The translations under genes and the position numbers were made by a program. From Kitasatospora sp. MAA19 (GTDB lineage Bacteria > Actinomycetota > Actinomycetes > Streptomycetales > Streptomycetaceae), in contig NZ_JARXYZ010000027.1 of NCBI RefSeq assembly GCF_029894125.1, positions 1 through 64,000 on the forward strand: a DNA stretch of 64,000 nt. The letters run 5' to 3'. Position 1 is the first letter of the stretch. Each line of letters begins with the position of its first letter. Below the pieces are notes generated by a model, which worked only from the letters and a program-made list of their open reading frames with translations, did not search any database and was not told the origin of the DNA. Shown here piece by piece: positions 17,507 to 25,828 of the stretch.

Positions 17507-18967
17507 TCAGCGCGGCGTGACCGTCACCGTCACCGGGGTGCCCGGGCTCGTGTGCGGGAGCCGGATCCGGACGGTGCCGGCCCGCCCGCCGTACGGCTGC
17601 TCGACGTCGACGCGGGCGGTGGCGGGGGTGGCGGCGACCCGGGCGCCGCGGGGGAACGCCGCCGGGGGCAGGACGAGTTCGGTGCTGTGCCGGGTGCCGT
17701 CGGCGCTCCAGCGGACGGTGTGCCCGGTGGGTGTGGCGGTGGTGCTCACCCCGGCCCCGGCGACGGCCGCCGGGTACGGGCCGAAGGCGGGCTCGTCACC
17801 GGGGGCGGGGTGCCCGGCCGGGTCGAGCGCGCAGTAGCCGCCGGTGCCGCGGCACCAGTACCACATGGTCCAGCCCTCGGCGAAGCCGTCCATGGCGGCG
17901 ACCTGTCGGCGGACCAGCTGGGTGTTGCCCGGCCTGCGGGAGTCGGGCGGGCCCCACTCGCCGACCAGGACCGGCAGGCGGTGGGCGGCGGGGTAGGCGG
18001 CGATCGCGGCGGTGTAGCGCTCGACGAAGCCGTCGGACGGGTCCCAGTCGGCGCCGTTCTCGACCGCGGTGTCGTAGAAGTGCGGCGCGTAGCCGAGCCG
18101 GGCCGGGCCGGGGCGCGGGTCCTCGAAGCCGGGCAACCGGGTGGGCACGCCCTGGCCGACCAGGACGGTCGGTTCGACGAACAGCCAGGCGCGGGTGTCG
18201 ACCCGGCGCACGGCGGCGATCAGGCGGCGGTACATGTCGGCGAGCCGGCCCTGTTCGAGGGCGGCGGAGGCGGCGGCGAGCACGGCCGGGTCGGTCGGGT
18301 CGCCGTCCACCGGGCCGAACGGCTCGTTGAACAGGTCGTAGCCCAGCAGCGAGCGGTGGCCGCGCAGTTCGAGGGCGAGCCGGGTGTAGAAGTCGGCCTG
18401 CCAGGCACGCAGGTCGGGGTCGTCGTAGAGGTGGCGGAAGGCGGCCTGGACGGCGGGCTGGAAGTAGCCGGCGAACCAGTCGTCCGGGTCGGGGGTGAAC
18501 GGCAGGCCGTCGTCCCGGGTGGCCCAGGGCGGGATGCCGCGGTCGCCGCCGCCGAACTTCGGCCCGTAGACGTCCTGGTGGAAGTCGATCAGGGCGAGCA
18601 GGCCGTACCGGTCGGCCCAGCCGAGGAGTTGGCGCAGGCGGTGCAGTTCGGCCGGGTCGAGGTGGCCGCGGACGGGCTCCAGCCTGGTCCAGGAGACCGC
18701 CACCCGGATCAGGGTGAAGCCCTGTGCGGCCAGGGACGTGACGTCGGCCTCGGTGGCCTCGGCGTACTTGTCCAGGTTGAAGCCGCGCAGTTGAAGGCGG
18801 CGGCCCTGGGCGTCGGTGAAGGCGGTGCGGCCGTCGGGGCCGGTGACCGTACCGGCGGGGAACCGCGCGGGCGGGCCGCCGTGTGCGGCCGCGGGGGTGG
18901 CGGGTGCGGCGGCGAGGGCCGCGGCGGCGGCGAGCAGGAGGGCGACGACGGTGCGGCGCAGGTGCAT
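17507..18967 (-). CDS. Secreted glycoside hydrolase family 5 (endoglycoceramidase-like)
   Basis: A 486-residue exported glycosidase. A Sec signal peptide (MHLRRTVVALLLAAAAALAA then APATPAAAHG) spans about residues 1-29. The GH5 barrel shows LRGFNLDKY, TLIRVAVSWTRLEP, ALIDFHQDVYGP, the acid/base Glu in GYDLFNEPFGP near 212, YAPHFYDT, and the nucleophile Glu in LVGEWGPPDS near 340. The ordering resembles GH5 endoglycoceramidases and related glycolipid hydrolases; the actual substrate is uncertain. A C-terminal beta-rich region of about 90 residues follows. It converges on the M3 peptidase and is not in an evident operon. Confidence 0.88.
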   Translation of the reverse strand: MHLRRTVVALLLAAAAALAAAPATPAAAHGGPPARFPAGTVTGPDGRTAFTDAQGRRLQLRGFNLDKYAEATEADVTSLAAQGFTLIRVAVSWTRLEPVRGHLDPAELHRLRQLLGWADRYGLLALIDFHQDVYGPKFGGGDRGIPPWATRDDGLPFTPDPDDWFAGYFQPAVQAAFRHLYDDPDLRAWQADFYTRLALELRGHRSLLGYDLFNEPFGPVDGDPTDPAVLAAASAALEQGRLADMYRRLIAAVRRVDTRAWLFVEPTVLVGQGVPTRLPGFEDPRPGPARLGYAPHFYDTAVENGADWDPSDGFVERYTAAIAAYPAAHRLPVLVGEWGPPDSRRPGNTQLVRRQVAAMDGFAEGWTMWYWCRGTGGYCALDPAGHPAPGDEPAFGPYPAAVAGAGVSTTATPTGHTVRWSADGTRHSTELVLPPAAFPRGARVAATPATARVDVEQPYGGRAGTVRIRLPHTSPGTPVTVTVTPR

Positions 18968-19073
18968 CGGGACCTCGCGGGGGCACGCGGCGAAGGGGTG
19001 GGGGCCCGATGATGCCCGGACTGCGGTGGGCGGCGCAAGGGGGCTGCGCTGGAGAGGAGTTCAGCCGGCGGGT

Positions 19074-19697
19074 TCAGTCGGCGGGTTCGACCGGAGGGGT
19101 CGGCAGGGCGGGGGTGGGCCGGTCCGCGGCGGCGGCCAGGCGGCCCCAGAGCAGGTCGGCGAGCGCCTGCACCATGCGGGTGCGCGAGCAGGGTCTGCTG
19201 TTCAGCCACCAGTCGCCGGCCGCCAGCACCATGCCGGTGATGCCCCGGCCCCAGGCCTCGGCGAGCAGGTCGCGGTCGGCGCCGAGGTCGACCTGGCTCT
19301 GGACGGCCCGGGTGATCTCCTCGGCGATCTGCCGCAGCGCGGGGGCGAGCGCGTTGCCGACCCCGCCCGGGTCGCCCGGTTCGGGGTGGGTGAGCAGCCG
19401 GTACACCTGCGGGCGGGCCTCGATCCCGGCCAGGTAGGTGTCCAGGACGTGCTCGACCCGGTCGCGGCGCTCCAGCGGTTCGGCGAGGGCGGCCCGGATG
19501 GCGGCCAGCAGGCCGCTGGTGTGGCGCTCGGTGAGGGCGCTGATCAGGCCGTTCCGGTCGCCGAAGTGCCGGTAGAGGATCGGTTTGGTGATGCCGGCCT
19601 CGGCGGCGATGGCGTTCATGCTGGCCGTCGGCCCGTCCCGCTGGATGACCCGGTCGGCGGCGTTGAGCAACTGCTCGCGGCGGGGCTCTCGGGACAT
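19074..19697 (-). CDS. TetR family transcriptional regulator (near acyl-CoA dehydrogenase)
   Basis: A 207-residue TetR repressor with an N-terminal helix-turn-helix (AIAAEAGITKPILYRHFGDRNGL near residues 27-49) and an all-helical ligand domain. The ATG at 19697 (MSREPRREQLLNAADRV) follows GAGGAGC at good spacing; a 24-residue upstream extension has no ribosome site. It is divergent from the acyl-CoA dehydrogenase gene, and the intergenic region holds a GTTACC-N3-GGTAAC dyad, so it likely regulates itself and that gene in response to an acyl-CoA or fatty acid. Confidence 0.9.
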   Translation of the reverse strand: MSREPRREQLLNAADRVIQRDGPTASMNAIAAEAGITKPILYRHFGDRNGLISALTERHTSGLLAAIRAALAEPLERRDRVEHVLDTYLAGIEARPQVYRLLTHPEPGDPGGVGNALAPALRQIAEEITRAVQSQVDLGADRDLLAEAWGRGITGMVLAAGDWWLNSRPCSRTRMVQALADLLWGRLAAAADRPTPALPTPPVEPAD

Positions 19698-19752
19698 GCG
19701 CTGCTCCTCGCGGTCGGTGGTGTACGGGGTGGTGCGGGGGCGGTGCCGGGCG

Positions 19753-19758
19753 TTGACA
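19753..19758 (+). promoter_or_regulatory. TTGACA -35-like box ahead of the acyl-CoA dehydrogenase gene
   Basis: A consensus TTGACA lies 92 nt before the ATG at 19845. CAGACT, 18 nt further on, is an acceptable -10. The operator dyad at 19791 lies just downstream of the predicted start, a good position for repression. Confidence 0.45.
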
Positions 19759-19790
19759 CCGGTTACCAATCAGTAGCAGACTCCGACGAT

Positions 19791-19805
19791 GTTACCCGAG
19801 GTAAC
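19791..19805. promoter_or_regulatory. Inverted-repeat operator GTTACC-CGA-GGTAAC
   Basis: A perfect 6-bp dyad with a 3-nt centre in the gap between a tetR gene and the acyl-CoA dehydrogenase. A further half-site GGTTACC lies at 19761. It is the most likely binding site of the adjacent TetR protein. Confidence 0.7.
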
Positions 19806-19844
19806 ACCCCCGGTCGGCCGCACCCTTCTTCGGAGGAAAGCACC

Positions 19845-21071
19845 ATGAGCAGCACGTTCTCGCTGGACCCGGGCGCGGACCAGCTCGCCGTACGCGACTG
19901 GCTGCACGGCTTCGCCGCGGACGTCGTCCGCCCCGCCGCGGCCGAGTGGGACGAGCGCGAGGAGACCCCCTGGCCGATCATCCAGGAGGCCGCCAAGCTG
20001 GGCATCTACTCACTGGACTTCTACGCCCAGCAGTACTTCGACCCCTCCGGCGTCGGCATCCCGATCGCCATGGAGGAGCTGTTCTGGGGCGACGCGGGCA
20101 TCGGGCTGTCCATCGTCGGCACCACCCTGGCCGCCGTCGCGGTGCTCGCCAACGGCACCGACGAGCAGATCGGCACCTGGACCCCGCAGATGTTCGGCAC
20201 CCCGGACGACCTCAAGGTGGCCGCGTTCTGCTCCTCCGAGCCGGACGCCGGCTCCGACGTCTCCGCGCTGCGCACCCGGGCGGTGTACGACGAGGCCAAG
20301 GACGAGTGGGTGCTGAACGGCACCAAGACCTGGGCCACCAACGGCGGGATCGCCGCCGTCCACGTCGTCGTCGCCACCGTCGACGCGGACCTCGGCGCGC
20401 GCGGGCACGCCTCCTTCGTCGTCCCGCCGGGCACCCCCGGGCTGAGCCAGGGCCAGAAGTTCAAGAAGCACGGCATCCGCGCCTCGCACACCGCCGAGGT
20501 GGTGCTGGACGGCGTCCGGGTGCCCGGCAGCTGCCTGCTCGGCGGCAAGGAGAAGCTGGACGAGCGGCTGGCCCGGGCCCGCGAGGGCGTCAAGCGCTCG
20601 GGCGGCAGGGGCAACGCGGCGATGGCCACCTTCGAGGCCTCCCGGCCCGCCGTCGGCGCGCAGGCGATCGGCATCGCCCGGGCCGCGTACGAGGTGGCGC
20701 TGGACTACGCGAAGACCCGCGAGCAGTTCGGCCGCCCGATCATCGACAACCAGGGCGTGGCCTTCCAGCTCGCCGACATGAAGACCCGGATCGACGCCTC
20801 CCGGCTGCTGGTGTGGCGGGCCTCCTGGATGGCCGCCAACAACCAGCCGTTCACCGCGGCCGAGGGCTCGATGTCCAAGCTGTACGCGGGGGAGACGGCC
20901 AAGTGGGTCACCGCGCAGGCGATGCAGATCCTCGGCGGCAACGGCTTCACCCGGGAGTACCCGGTGGAGCGGATGCACCGGGACAGCGCGATCTACTCGA
21001 TCTTCGAAGGGACCAGCGAGATCCAGCGGCTGGTGATCGCCCGGGCGATATCCGGGATGCCGATCCGCTGA
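19845..21071 (+). CDS. Acyl-CoA dehydrogenase
   Basis: A 408-residue FAD-dependent acyl-CoA dehydrogenase, oxidising acyl-CoA to trans-2-enoyl-CoA in beta-oxidation or branched-chain catabolism. Signatures include AAFCSSEPDAGSDVSALRTRA near residues 125-145, TWATNGGIA near 163, REQFGRPIIDNQGVAFQLADM near 295 and ILGGNGFTREYPVERMHRD near 365. The catalytic Glu is in YSIFEGTSEIQRLVIAR near 388. CGGAGGAAAG sits ideally before the ATG. It is divergent from a TetR regulator, whose operator overlaps its promoter region. The chain-length preference is unknown. Confidence 0.94.
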   Translation: MSSTFSLDPGADQLAVRDWLHGFAADVVRPAAAEWDEREETPWPIIQEAAKLGIYSLDFYAQQYFDPSGVGIPIAMEELFWGDAGIGLSIVGTTLAAVAVLANGTDEQIGTWTPQMFGTPDDLKVAAFCSSEPDAGSDVSALRTRAVYDEAKDEWVLNGTKTWATNGGIAAVHVVVATVDADLGARGHASFVVPPGTPGLSQGQKFKKHGIRASHTAEVVLDGVRVPGSCLLGGKEKLDERLARAREGVKRSGGRGNAAMATFEASRPAVGAQAIGIARAAYEVALDYAKTREQFGRPIIDNQGVAFQLADMKTRIDASRLLVWRASWMAANNQPFTAAEGSMSKLYAGETAKWVTAQAMQILGGNGFTREYPVERMHRDSAIYSIFEGTSEIQRLVIARAISGMPIR

Positions 21072-21124
21072 CGCCTGGCGGGGCCGGCCCCGCCGGGGGC
21101 CGACCCGACCGGGCTCGGCAAGCC

Positions 21125-21724
21125 CTAACGGGCCGCCCAGAAGGTGAGCCCGGCGGTGAGCGCGCCCACCGCCGCGCCGACGATGGTCTGCGCGGTGGTG
21201 TGGTCCCGCAGCACCACCCGGGACCAGCCGATCACCGCGACCAGCGGGGAGAGCAGCAGCCACAGCGGGCCGAGCGCGATCCCGAGGCAGACCACCGCGC
21301 CCGCGGCGACGGCGGTGTGCACGGAGACCTTCCACCAGACGGTGATCACCAGGATCGGGATCAGCGAGGCGAACATCGCCAGCACCATCGCGGTCAGGTC
21401 GGCCGGGGCGTCCAGCCAGAGCATCGCCGCGAAGGCGGTCGCGACCGAGCCCATGATGAACGGGATGACGGTCAGCCGGCGCTGCCGGTGGCCGACGTGG
21501 CGGTCCTCCAGGGTGCCCTTGCGGATGCCGCGCTGGATGAACAGGGTCGGGATGACGGCCGCGAACAGGGCCGCGAAGACCGCCCAGCCGAGGCCGGCCC
21601 AGCCGTAGCGGACGCAGCCGAGCAGCGGGAGCAGCGCGATGATCACGTTCTTCGGCTCGACGCCGTCGGTGACCCGGCGGGCCCAGATCGTCCGGCTGGT
21701 GGGGGCGGTCGTGGCCTCGGTCAT
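21125..21724 (-). CDS. PAP2-like integral membrane phosphatase family protein
   Basis: A 199-residue polytopic membrane protein with about five or six hydrophobic helices. Near the C-terminus VWWKVSVHTAVAAGA (about residue 142) and GWSRVVLRDHTTAQTIVGAAVG (about 171) resemble motifs 2 and 3 of type 2 phosphatidic acid phosphatases (SGH and SRxxxxxHxxxxxxxG). Motif 1 (KxxxxxxRP) is not convincing, so activity is uncertain. The ATG at 21724 follows GGAGCAG; a longer frame adds a Ser/Pro-rich non-conserved leader. It converges on the acyl-CoA dehydrogenase gene. Confidence 0.72.
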   Translation of the reverse strand: MTEATTAPTSRTIWARRVTDGVEPKNVIIALLPLLGCVRYGWAGLGWAVFAALFAAVIPTLFIQRGIRKGTLEDRHVGHRQRRLTVIPFIMGSVATAFAAMLWLDAPADLTAMVLAMFASLIPILVITVWWKVSVHTAVAAGAVVCLGIALGPLWLLLSPLVAVIGWSRVVLRDHTTAQTIVGAAVGALTAGLTFWAAR

Positions 21725-21908
21725 CGGGGTTGCTGCTCCGGTGGGGACGGTGGGGAGGGGGCGGTCCGACGGCTCGGCGCGCCGGTCGGATGATCGTACG
21801 CGGGCCGCCGGTTGGGCGCCCACCGGCCCGGTCCGCGTCGACGGGTCCGCGTCGGCCGGCTGCTGTCGGCCCGGTCCGCGTCGGCCCGCTGCGGTCGGGC
21901 CGATCCGC

Positions 21909-22718
21909 TCAGAACCGCGCCGGGCGGCCCGCCAGGAACGCGGCCAGCCCCTCGTGCACGTCCGAGGCCTCCCGGGAGCGGCGCTCCCAGGGCGCCAGCG
22001 CCTGCGCGGCCTGCTCCGCCGGGACGGCCAGCGCGGCCTTCACCGCGCCGATCGTCTGGGCCGAGCGCCGGGTCAGCAGCCGGGCGAACTCCAGTGCCGC
22101 GGCGTCCAGTTCGGCTCCCGGCAGGACCCGCTCGGCGAGGCCCAGCGGCAGCGCGTCGCGGCCCGCCACCAACTCGCCGGAGAACAGCAGGTACTTGGCG
22201 CGGGCCGGGCCGACCAGCCGGGCCAGCCGCAGCGTCGGCACCGCCGGGTAGACCACGCCGAGCTTGGCCGGGGTGATCCCCAGCCGGGCGTCCTCGGCGA
22301 CGAACCGCAGGTCGCACGCGACGGCCAGCTGGCAGCCGCCGCCCACGCAGGCGCCCTGCACCACGGCGATGGTCGGATGCGGGAAGGCCGCCAGCGCCTC
22401 CTCGGCGGCGACGTTGACCGCGTGGTAGGCGTCCGCGCGCTCCGGATCGCCGTACACCTCGGCGAGTTCGGTGATGTCCGCACCCGCGCTGAAGGTGCCG
22501 CCGGCGCCGGTGAGCAGCAGGGCGCGCACCCCCGGCCGCTCGGCGAGGCGCATCAGCACCTCGGGCAGCTCCCGCCAGATCGCCAGGGTCACCGCGTTGC
22601 GCCGGTGCGGGCGGGCGAACTCCAGGACGGCGACGCCGTCCTCGCCGACGTAGGCGTGCAAGCCCTCGGCGTGGACGGGCAGGGCGGAGCGGTCCCGCGT
22701 GAGCAGCGGCTGGTCCAT
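21909..22718 (-). CDS. Enoyl-CoA hydratase/isomerase (crotonase) family protein lacking both catalytic Glu
   Basis: A 269-residue crotonase-fold protein. The oxyanion-hole segments are present (TFSAGADITELAE near residue 83; GACVGGGCQLAVACDLRF near 132). However, the first catalytic Glu, normally GGGCE, is Gln (GGGCQL), and the second, normally PExxLG, is Ala (ITPAKLGVVYP). Simple enoyl-CoA hydration is therefore doubtful and another crotonase reaction or binding role is possible. CGGAGG precedes the ATG at 22718. It lies 35 nt downstream of the tetR gene in the same direction and may be co-transcribed with it. Confidence 0.85.
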   Translation of the reverse strand: MDQPLLTRDRSALPVHAEGLHAYVGEDGVAVLEFARPHRRNAVTLAIWRELPEVLMRLAERPGVRALLLTGAGGTFSAGADITELAEVYGDPERADAYHAVNVAAEEALAAFPHPTIAVVQGACVGGGCQLAVACDLRFVAEDARLGITPAKLGVVYPAVPTLRLARLVGPARAKYLLFSGELVAGRDALPLGLAERVLPGAELDAAALEFARLLTRRSAQTIGAVKAALAVPAEQAAQALAPWERRSREASDVHEGLAAFLAGRPARF

Positions 22719-22753
22719 GCGCACCTCCGGGCGGTCGTGGTGCGCCCACTCTC

Positions 22754-23443
22754 TCAGGACGTGCCGGCGCAGTAGTCGCCGAGGCCCCGCTCGACCAGGG
22801 CGAAGGCGCGGCGGGCCCGGTCGAGGGCGCCGGGCAGGACGTCCGCCGGCCTCTCGCCGGCCAGCATCCGGCGCTGGTTGTCGGTCGTCAGGGTCAGCCG
22901 GGTGATGAGCAGTTGGGCTGCCGCGATCTGGGCGGTGAGCTCGTCGTGGGCCGGGTCCTGGGCGATCAGCTCGTCGGTCAGCAGGGCTCTCGCCTGGGCG
23001 CCGAAACCGGCCGTGGCGCGCATCGCCAGCGTCGGGGTGCGGTGGATCAGCCGGACCACGTCCACCACGGCCCGGTCGTCGTTCAGGCCGGTGGCCGGGT
23101 CGAAGCGTTCGAGCGCCGCGAGGTACTGCTCGCGCAGCGCGACCACCGCCGAGGTGCCCGGGGTGCGTTCGCGCACCACCCGGGCCGACTCGTCGAGGTG
23201 CTGCTCCATCGGGCTCATGACCAGGTCTTCCTTGGTGGGGAAGTAGTTGAAGACGGTCATCTTGGAGACCTCGGCGGCGGCCGCGATCTCGGCGACCGAG
23301 ACCTGGTCGAAGCCCCGCTCGGCGAACAGTCCGACGGCCGTGCGCCAGATCCGGATGGCGGTCTGGATCTTCTTGCGCTCGCGCAGCGGGAGCGCGTCGA
23401 GGTCGCGGTCGGGTCCGAGGTCCAAGCCGGTGTGCGTCGCCAT
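22754..23443 (-). CDS. TetR family transcriptional regulator (divergent from MFS exporter)
   Basis: A 229-residue TetR protein; the HTH is VSVAEIAAAAEVSKMTVFNYFPTKEDL near residues 46-72. The C-terminal domain is of the long helical type seen in exporter regulators. The ATG at 23443 has no ribosome site but TACAGT ends 6 nt upstream, so it is probably leaderless; an upstream ATG 14 codons away is inside the promoter region. Divergent orientation to the MFS gene suggests that it represses the exporter until an inducing compound binds. Confidence 0.9.
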   Translation of the reverse strand: MATHTGLDLGPDRDLDALPLRERKKIQTAIRIWRTAVGLFAERGFDQVSVAEIAAAAEVSKMTVFNYFPTKEDLVMSPMEQHLDESARVVRERTPGTSAVVALREQYLAALERFDPATGLNDDRAVVDVVRLIHRTPTLAMRATAGFGAQARALLTDELIAQDPAHDELTAQIAAAQLLITRLTLTTDNQRRMLAGERPADVLPGALDRARRAFALVERGLGDYCAGTS

Positions 23444-23449
23444 GGGGCG

Positions 23450-23455
23450 ACTGTA
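23450..23455 (-). promoter_or_regulatory. -10 element TACAGT (leaderless start of tetR)
   Basis: On the minus strand TACAGT ends 6 nt before the ATG at 23443. Confidence 0.5.
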
Positions 23456-23482
23456 CCAGGACCAAAGATTGACTGGGAAGAA

Positions 23483-23531
23483 CAATTTGCTCGGCCGAAG
23501 AATTGACCAGGTACAAAAACACTGTCATGGT
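23483..23531 (+). promoter_or_regulatory. Promoter of the MFS exporter with overlapping inverted repeat
   Basis: CAATT-N13-AATTG (23483-23505) overlaps TTGACC (23503-23508), which stands 17 nt from CATGGT (23526-23531). The arrangement fits a -35/-10 pair covered by a repressor dyad in an AT-rich patch between tetR and the exporter gene. Confidence 0.45.
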
Positions 23532-23596
23532 GGTGGCCTGCCCGCCGGACCGCACCGGTCCGGGCCGAACTCCGTTGACCCTGGGGGGACTTTCCG

Positions 23597-25117
23597 ATGA
23601 CGACCGCCGTACCGACCGTACCCGACCCGGCCTTGATGACCCCGGCCCGGCGCGGCCTGGCCCAGCTGATCTGCCTGGTCACGATCGTGCTGGCCGTGCT
23701 CGACATGAACATCGTGTCCGCGGCCACCGTGCCGATCGTCCGCGAACTCGACCCCGTCCACGGCGTCGACCGCCTCCCCTGGCTGGTCAGCGCCTTCGCC
23801 CTGGCCGCCACCGCGCTGCTGCCGCTCTACGGCAAGCTCTGCGACGTGTACGGCGCCAAGCGCGTGCTGCTCGGCGCGGTCGGCACCTTCCTGCTCGGCT
23901 CGGCGCTCTGCGGGGCGGCCCAGTCGATGGGACAGCTGATCGCCTTCCGGGCCCTCCAGGGCATCGGCGGCGGCGGGCTGATGAGCGTCACCATGGTGGT
24001 CATCGCCCATCTCAAGGACCCGGCCGAGCGCGGCAGCGGCAAGGGCGGCGCGATGGGCGGGATCGTCGCGGGCATCGGCATGGCGGTCGGCCCGCTGGTC
24101 GGCGCGCTGTTCACCGACCACCTCGGCTGGCGCTGGATCTTCTACATCAACCTGCCGCTCGGCCTGCTCGTCCTGGTCGGCACCGCCCTGGTGATCAAGC
24201 TGCCGCCGGCGGCCGGACGTCGCGGTCTGGACTTCCTCGGCGCGACCCTGGTCGCCGCCTTCGCCACCGGGCTGCTGCTGGTCACCGAGTGGGGCGGCAA
24301 GGACCACGCCTGGACCTCCCCGGTGATCCTCGGGCTGGGCGCCGCCACCCTGGCCGCGCTCGGCCTCTTCCTGTGGCGCCAGGCCACCGCCGCCGAGCCG
24401 GTGCTGCCGCTGTCGCTGTTCCGGATCCGCGAGGTGCGGCTCGGCTTCGCGATCCAGGGCCTGGTCGGGATGGGCATGACCGGCTCGATCGTCTACGTGA
24501 TGCTCTACCTGCAGATCGCCCGCGGCGTCGCCCCGACCTCGGCCAGCCTCTACCTGATCCCGATGGCGGCCGGGATGACGGCGGTCGGGCTGCTGGTCGG
24601 CCGGCTGACCGCCCGCGGCCACGCCACGCAGACCTTCCTGGTGGTCGGCGCGGGCTGTGCCGCCCTGGCCCTCGCCCTGCTCGGCCTCAGCGGGCCGACC
24701 ACCGGGCTGTGGGCGGTGTGCGGCGAACTCGCCCTGTTGGGCTGCGGGCTGGGCCAGCTGATCGGCCAGCTGATCACGGTGGTCCAGGAGGCCGCGCCCC
24801 GGCACCAGCTCGGTGTCGCGACCAGCGGGATCCGCTTCTTCCAGAGCCTCGGCAGCGCGCTCGGCGCGGCGCTCTTCGGCACCGTGCTGGCCCGGGTCTT
24901 CGCGGCGGGTGAGCCCGGCCGGCCGCTCGGCGCCGTCCGGACGCTCGGCGGCGCGGCCCGCGAGCACGCGCTGCGCAGCTTCACGGACGCCGTCGACGTG
25001 GTGTTCCTGTCGGCGGGCGGGATGCTGGCGCTGGTCCTGCTGCTCGCGCTGCGGCTGCGGGGGGCCGCGGCGGGGGCGGAGCGGTCCGGGCAGGAGCCGT
25101 CGGTGCTCGCGGCCTGA
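23597..25117 (+). CDS. MFS drug exporter, DHA2 (EmrB/QacA) family, 14 TM
   Basis: A 506-residue proton-driven exporter with 14 predicted helices. Motif A of the family (LPLYGKLCDVYGAKRVLL near residues 75-92) and the helix-5 motif C-like GGIVAGIGMAVGPLVGALF near 154-172 are visible, as is RWIFYINLPLGLL near 178. It probably exports a hydrophobic toxic compound or metabolite. A divergent TetR gene is the expected regulator. It is monocistronic and ends at a perfect terminator hairpin. Confidence 0.93.
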   Translation: MTTAVPTVPDPALMTPARRGLAQLICLVTIVLAVLDMNIVSAATVPIVRELDPVHGVDRLPWLVSAFALAATALLPLYGKLCDVYGAKRVLLGAVGTFLLGSALCGAAQSMGQLIAFRALQGIGGGGLMSVTMVVIAHLKDPAERGSGKGGAMGGIVAGIGMAVGPLVGALFTDHLGWRWIFYINLPLGLLVLVGTALVIKLPPAAGRRGLDFLGATLVAAFATGLLLVTEWGGKDHAWTSPVILGLGAATLAALGLFLWRQATAAEPVLPLSLFRIREVRLGFAIQGLVGMGMTGSIVYVMLYLQIARGVAPTSASLYLIPMAAGMTAVGLLVGRLTARGHATQTFLVVGAGCAALALALLGLSGPTTGLWAVCGELALLGCGLGQLIGQLITVVQEAAPRHQLGVATSGIRFFQSLGSALGAALFGTVLARVFAAGEPGRPLGAVRTLGGAAREHALRSFTDAVDVVFLSAGGMLALVLLLALRLRGAAAGAERSGQEPSVLAA

Positions 25118-25156
25118 GGGCGGCCGAGGGCGGCGCCCTGAGAGGGGAGGGACGGT

Positions 25157-25193
25157 GCGGGGCCCGGTGGACGGGGTGTCCACCGGGCCCCGC
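25157..25193. terminator. Bidirectional terminator between MFS and GNAT genes
   Basis: A perfect 16-bp stem, GCGGGGCCCGGTGGAC and its complement, with a 5-nt loop between convergent genes. Confidence 0.9.
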
Positions 25194-25202
25194 CTCGTTC
25201 GG

Positions 25203-25751
25203 TCAGGCCTCGGACGTCCACTCGGCGGCCAGCAGCGACCAGACCTCCATGTCGTGCCGGACGCCGTTGTGCAGGAAGAACTCGCGCAGCACGCCGTCCA
25301 GCTTCATGCCGACCCGCTGGGCGGCGGCCCGGCTGGGGGCGTTGTCCGAGGTGGTCCACCACTCGGCGCGGTGCAGGCCCCGGGTGACGAAGGCGTAGTC
25401 GAGCAGGTGCCGGACGGCGGCGGTGACCAGGCCGCGGCCCGCGCCGGCGGGCTCCGTCCACACGCCGATCTCGCAGTTGCCGGACTCGACGCCGAACGCC
25501 ACGAACATCACGCCGCCGACCAGCGTGCCGTCCAGCCAGATGCCGTAGATCCGGCCGGTGTCGGCGGCCTGCTGGTCGGCGTAGCGCTGCAGGGTGGCGC
25601 GGGCGGAGGCGAGGTCGGTGGAGCGGGTGGCCCAGGGGATCCACGGGTCGGTGTGGGCGCGGGCGCGGTCGATGTGGGCCAGGAACTCGGCCGCCTGCCA
25701 CGGCTCCAGCGGGCGCAGCTCGGCGTTCTCGGCAAGCGGTACGGCAAACAT
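25203..25751 (-). CDS. GNAT acetyltransferase, RimJ/RimL type
   Basis: A 182-residue acetyltransferase resembling RimJ/RimL N-alpha-acetyltransferases. It opens ELRPLEPWQAAEFLAHIDRAR, has the acetyl-CoA site GAGRGLVTAAVRHLLDYAF near residues 103-121, and the C-terminal SRAAAQRVGMKLDGVLREFF near 141-160. The ATG at 25751 follows GAAAGG. Its promoter region overlaps a 20-bp palindrome shared with the divergent TetR gene, so it is likely repressed by that regulator. The substrate, protein N-terminus or small molecule, is unknown. Confidence 0.9.
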   Translation of the reverse strand: MFAVPLAENAELRPLEPWQAAEFLAHIDRARAHTDPWIPWATRSTDLASARATLQRYADQQAADTGRIYGIWLDGTLVGGVMFVAFGVESGNCEIGVWTEPAGAGRGLVTAAVRHLLDYAFVTRGLHRAEWWTTSDNAPSRAAAQRVGMKLDGVLREFFLHNGVRHDMEVWSLLAAEWTSEA

Positions 25752-25795
25752 GGGCGGGCCTTTCGGGGGATGCGCGGTGCTCGCTGGGAACCATA

Positions 25796-25815
25796 CATAA
25801 CAAACGTTTGGTATG
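25796..25815. promoter_or_regulatory. 20-bp palindromic operator CATAACAAACGTTTGGTATG
   Basis: Nine of ten base pairs are symmetric, and the central CAAACGTTTG is perfect. It abuts the TACGAT -10 of the tetR gene and lies 45 nt upstream of the divergent GNAT start, so binding would block both promoters. Confidence 0.8.
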
Positions 25816-25821
25816 TACGAT
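25816..25821 (+). promoter_or_regulatory. -10 element TACGAT (leaderless start of tetR)
   Basis: TACGAT ends 7 nt before the ATG at 25829 and directly follows the palindromic operator. Confidence 0.55.
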
Positions 25822-25828
25822 GGCCGCC

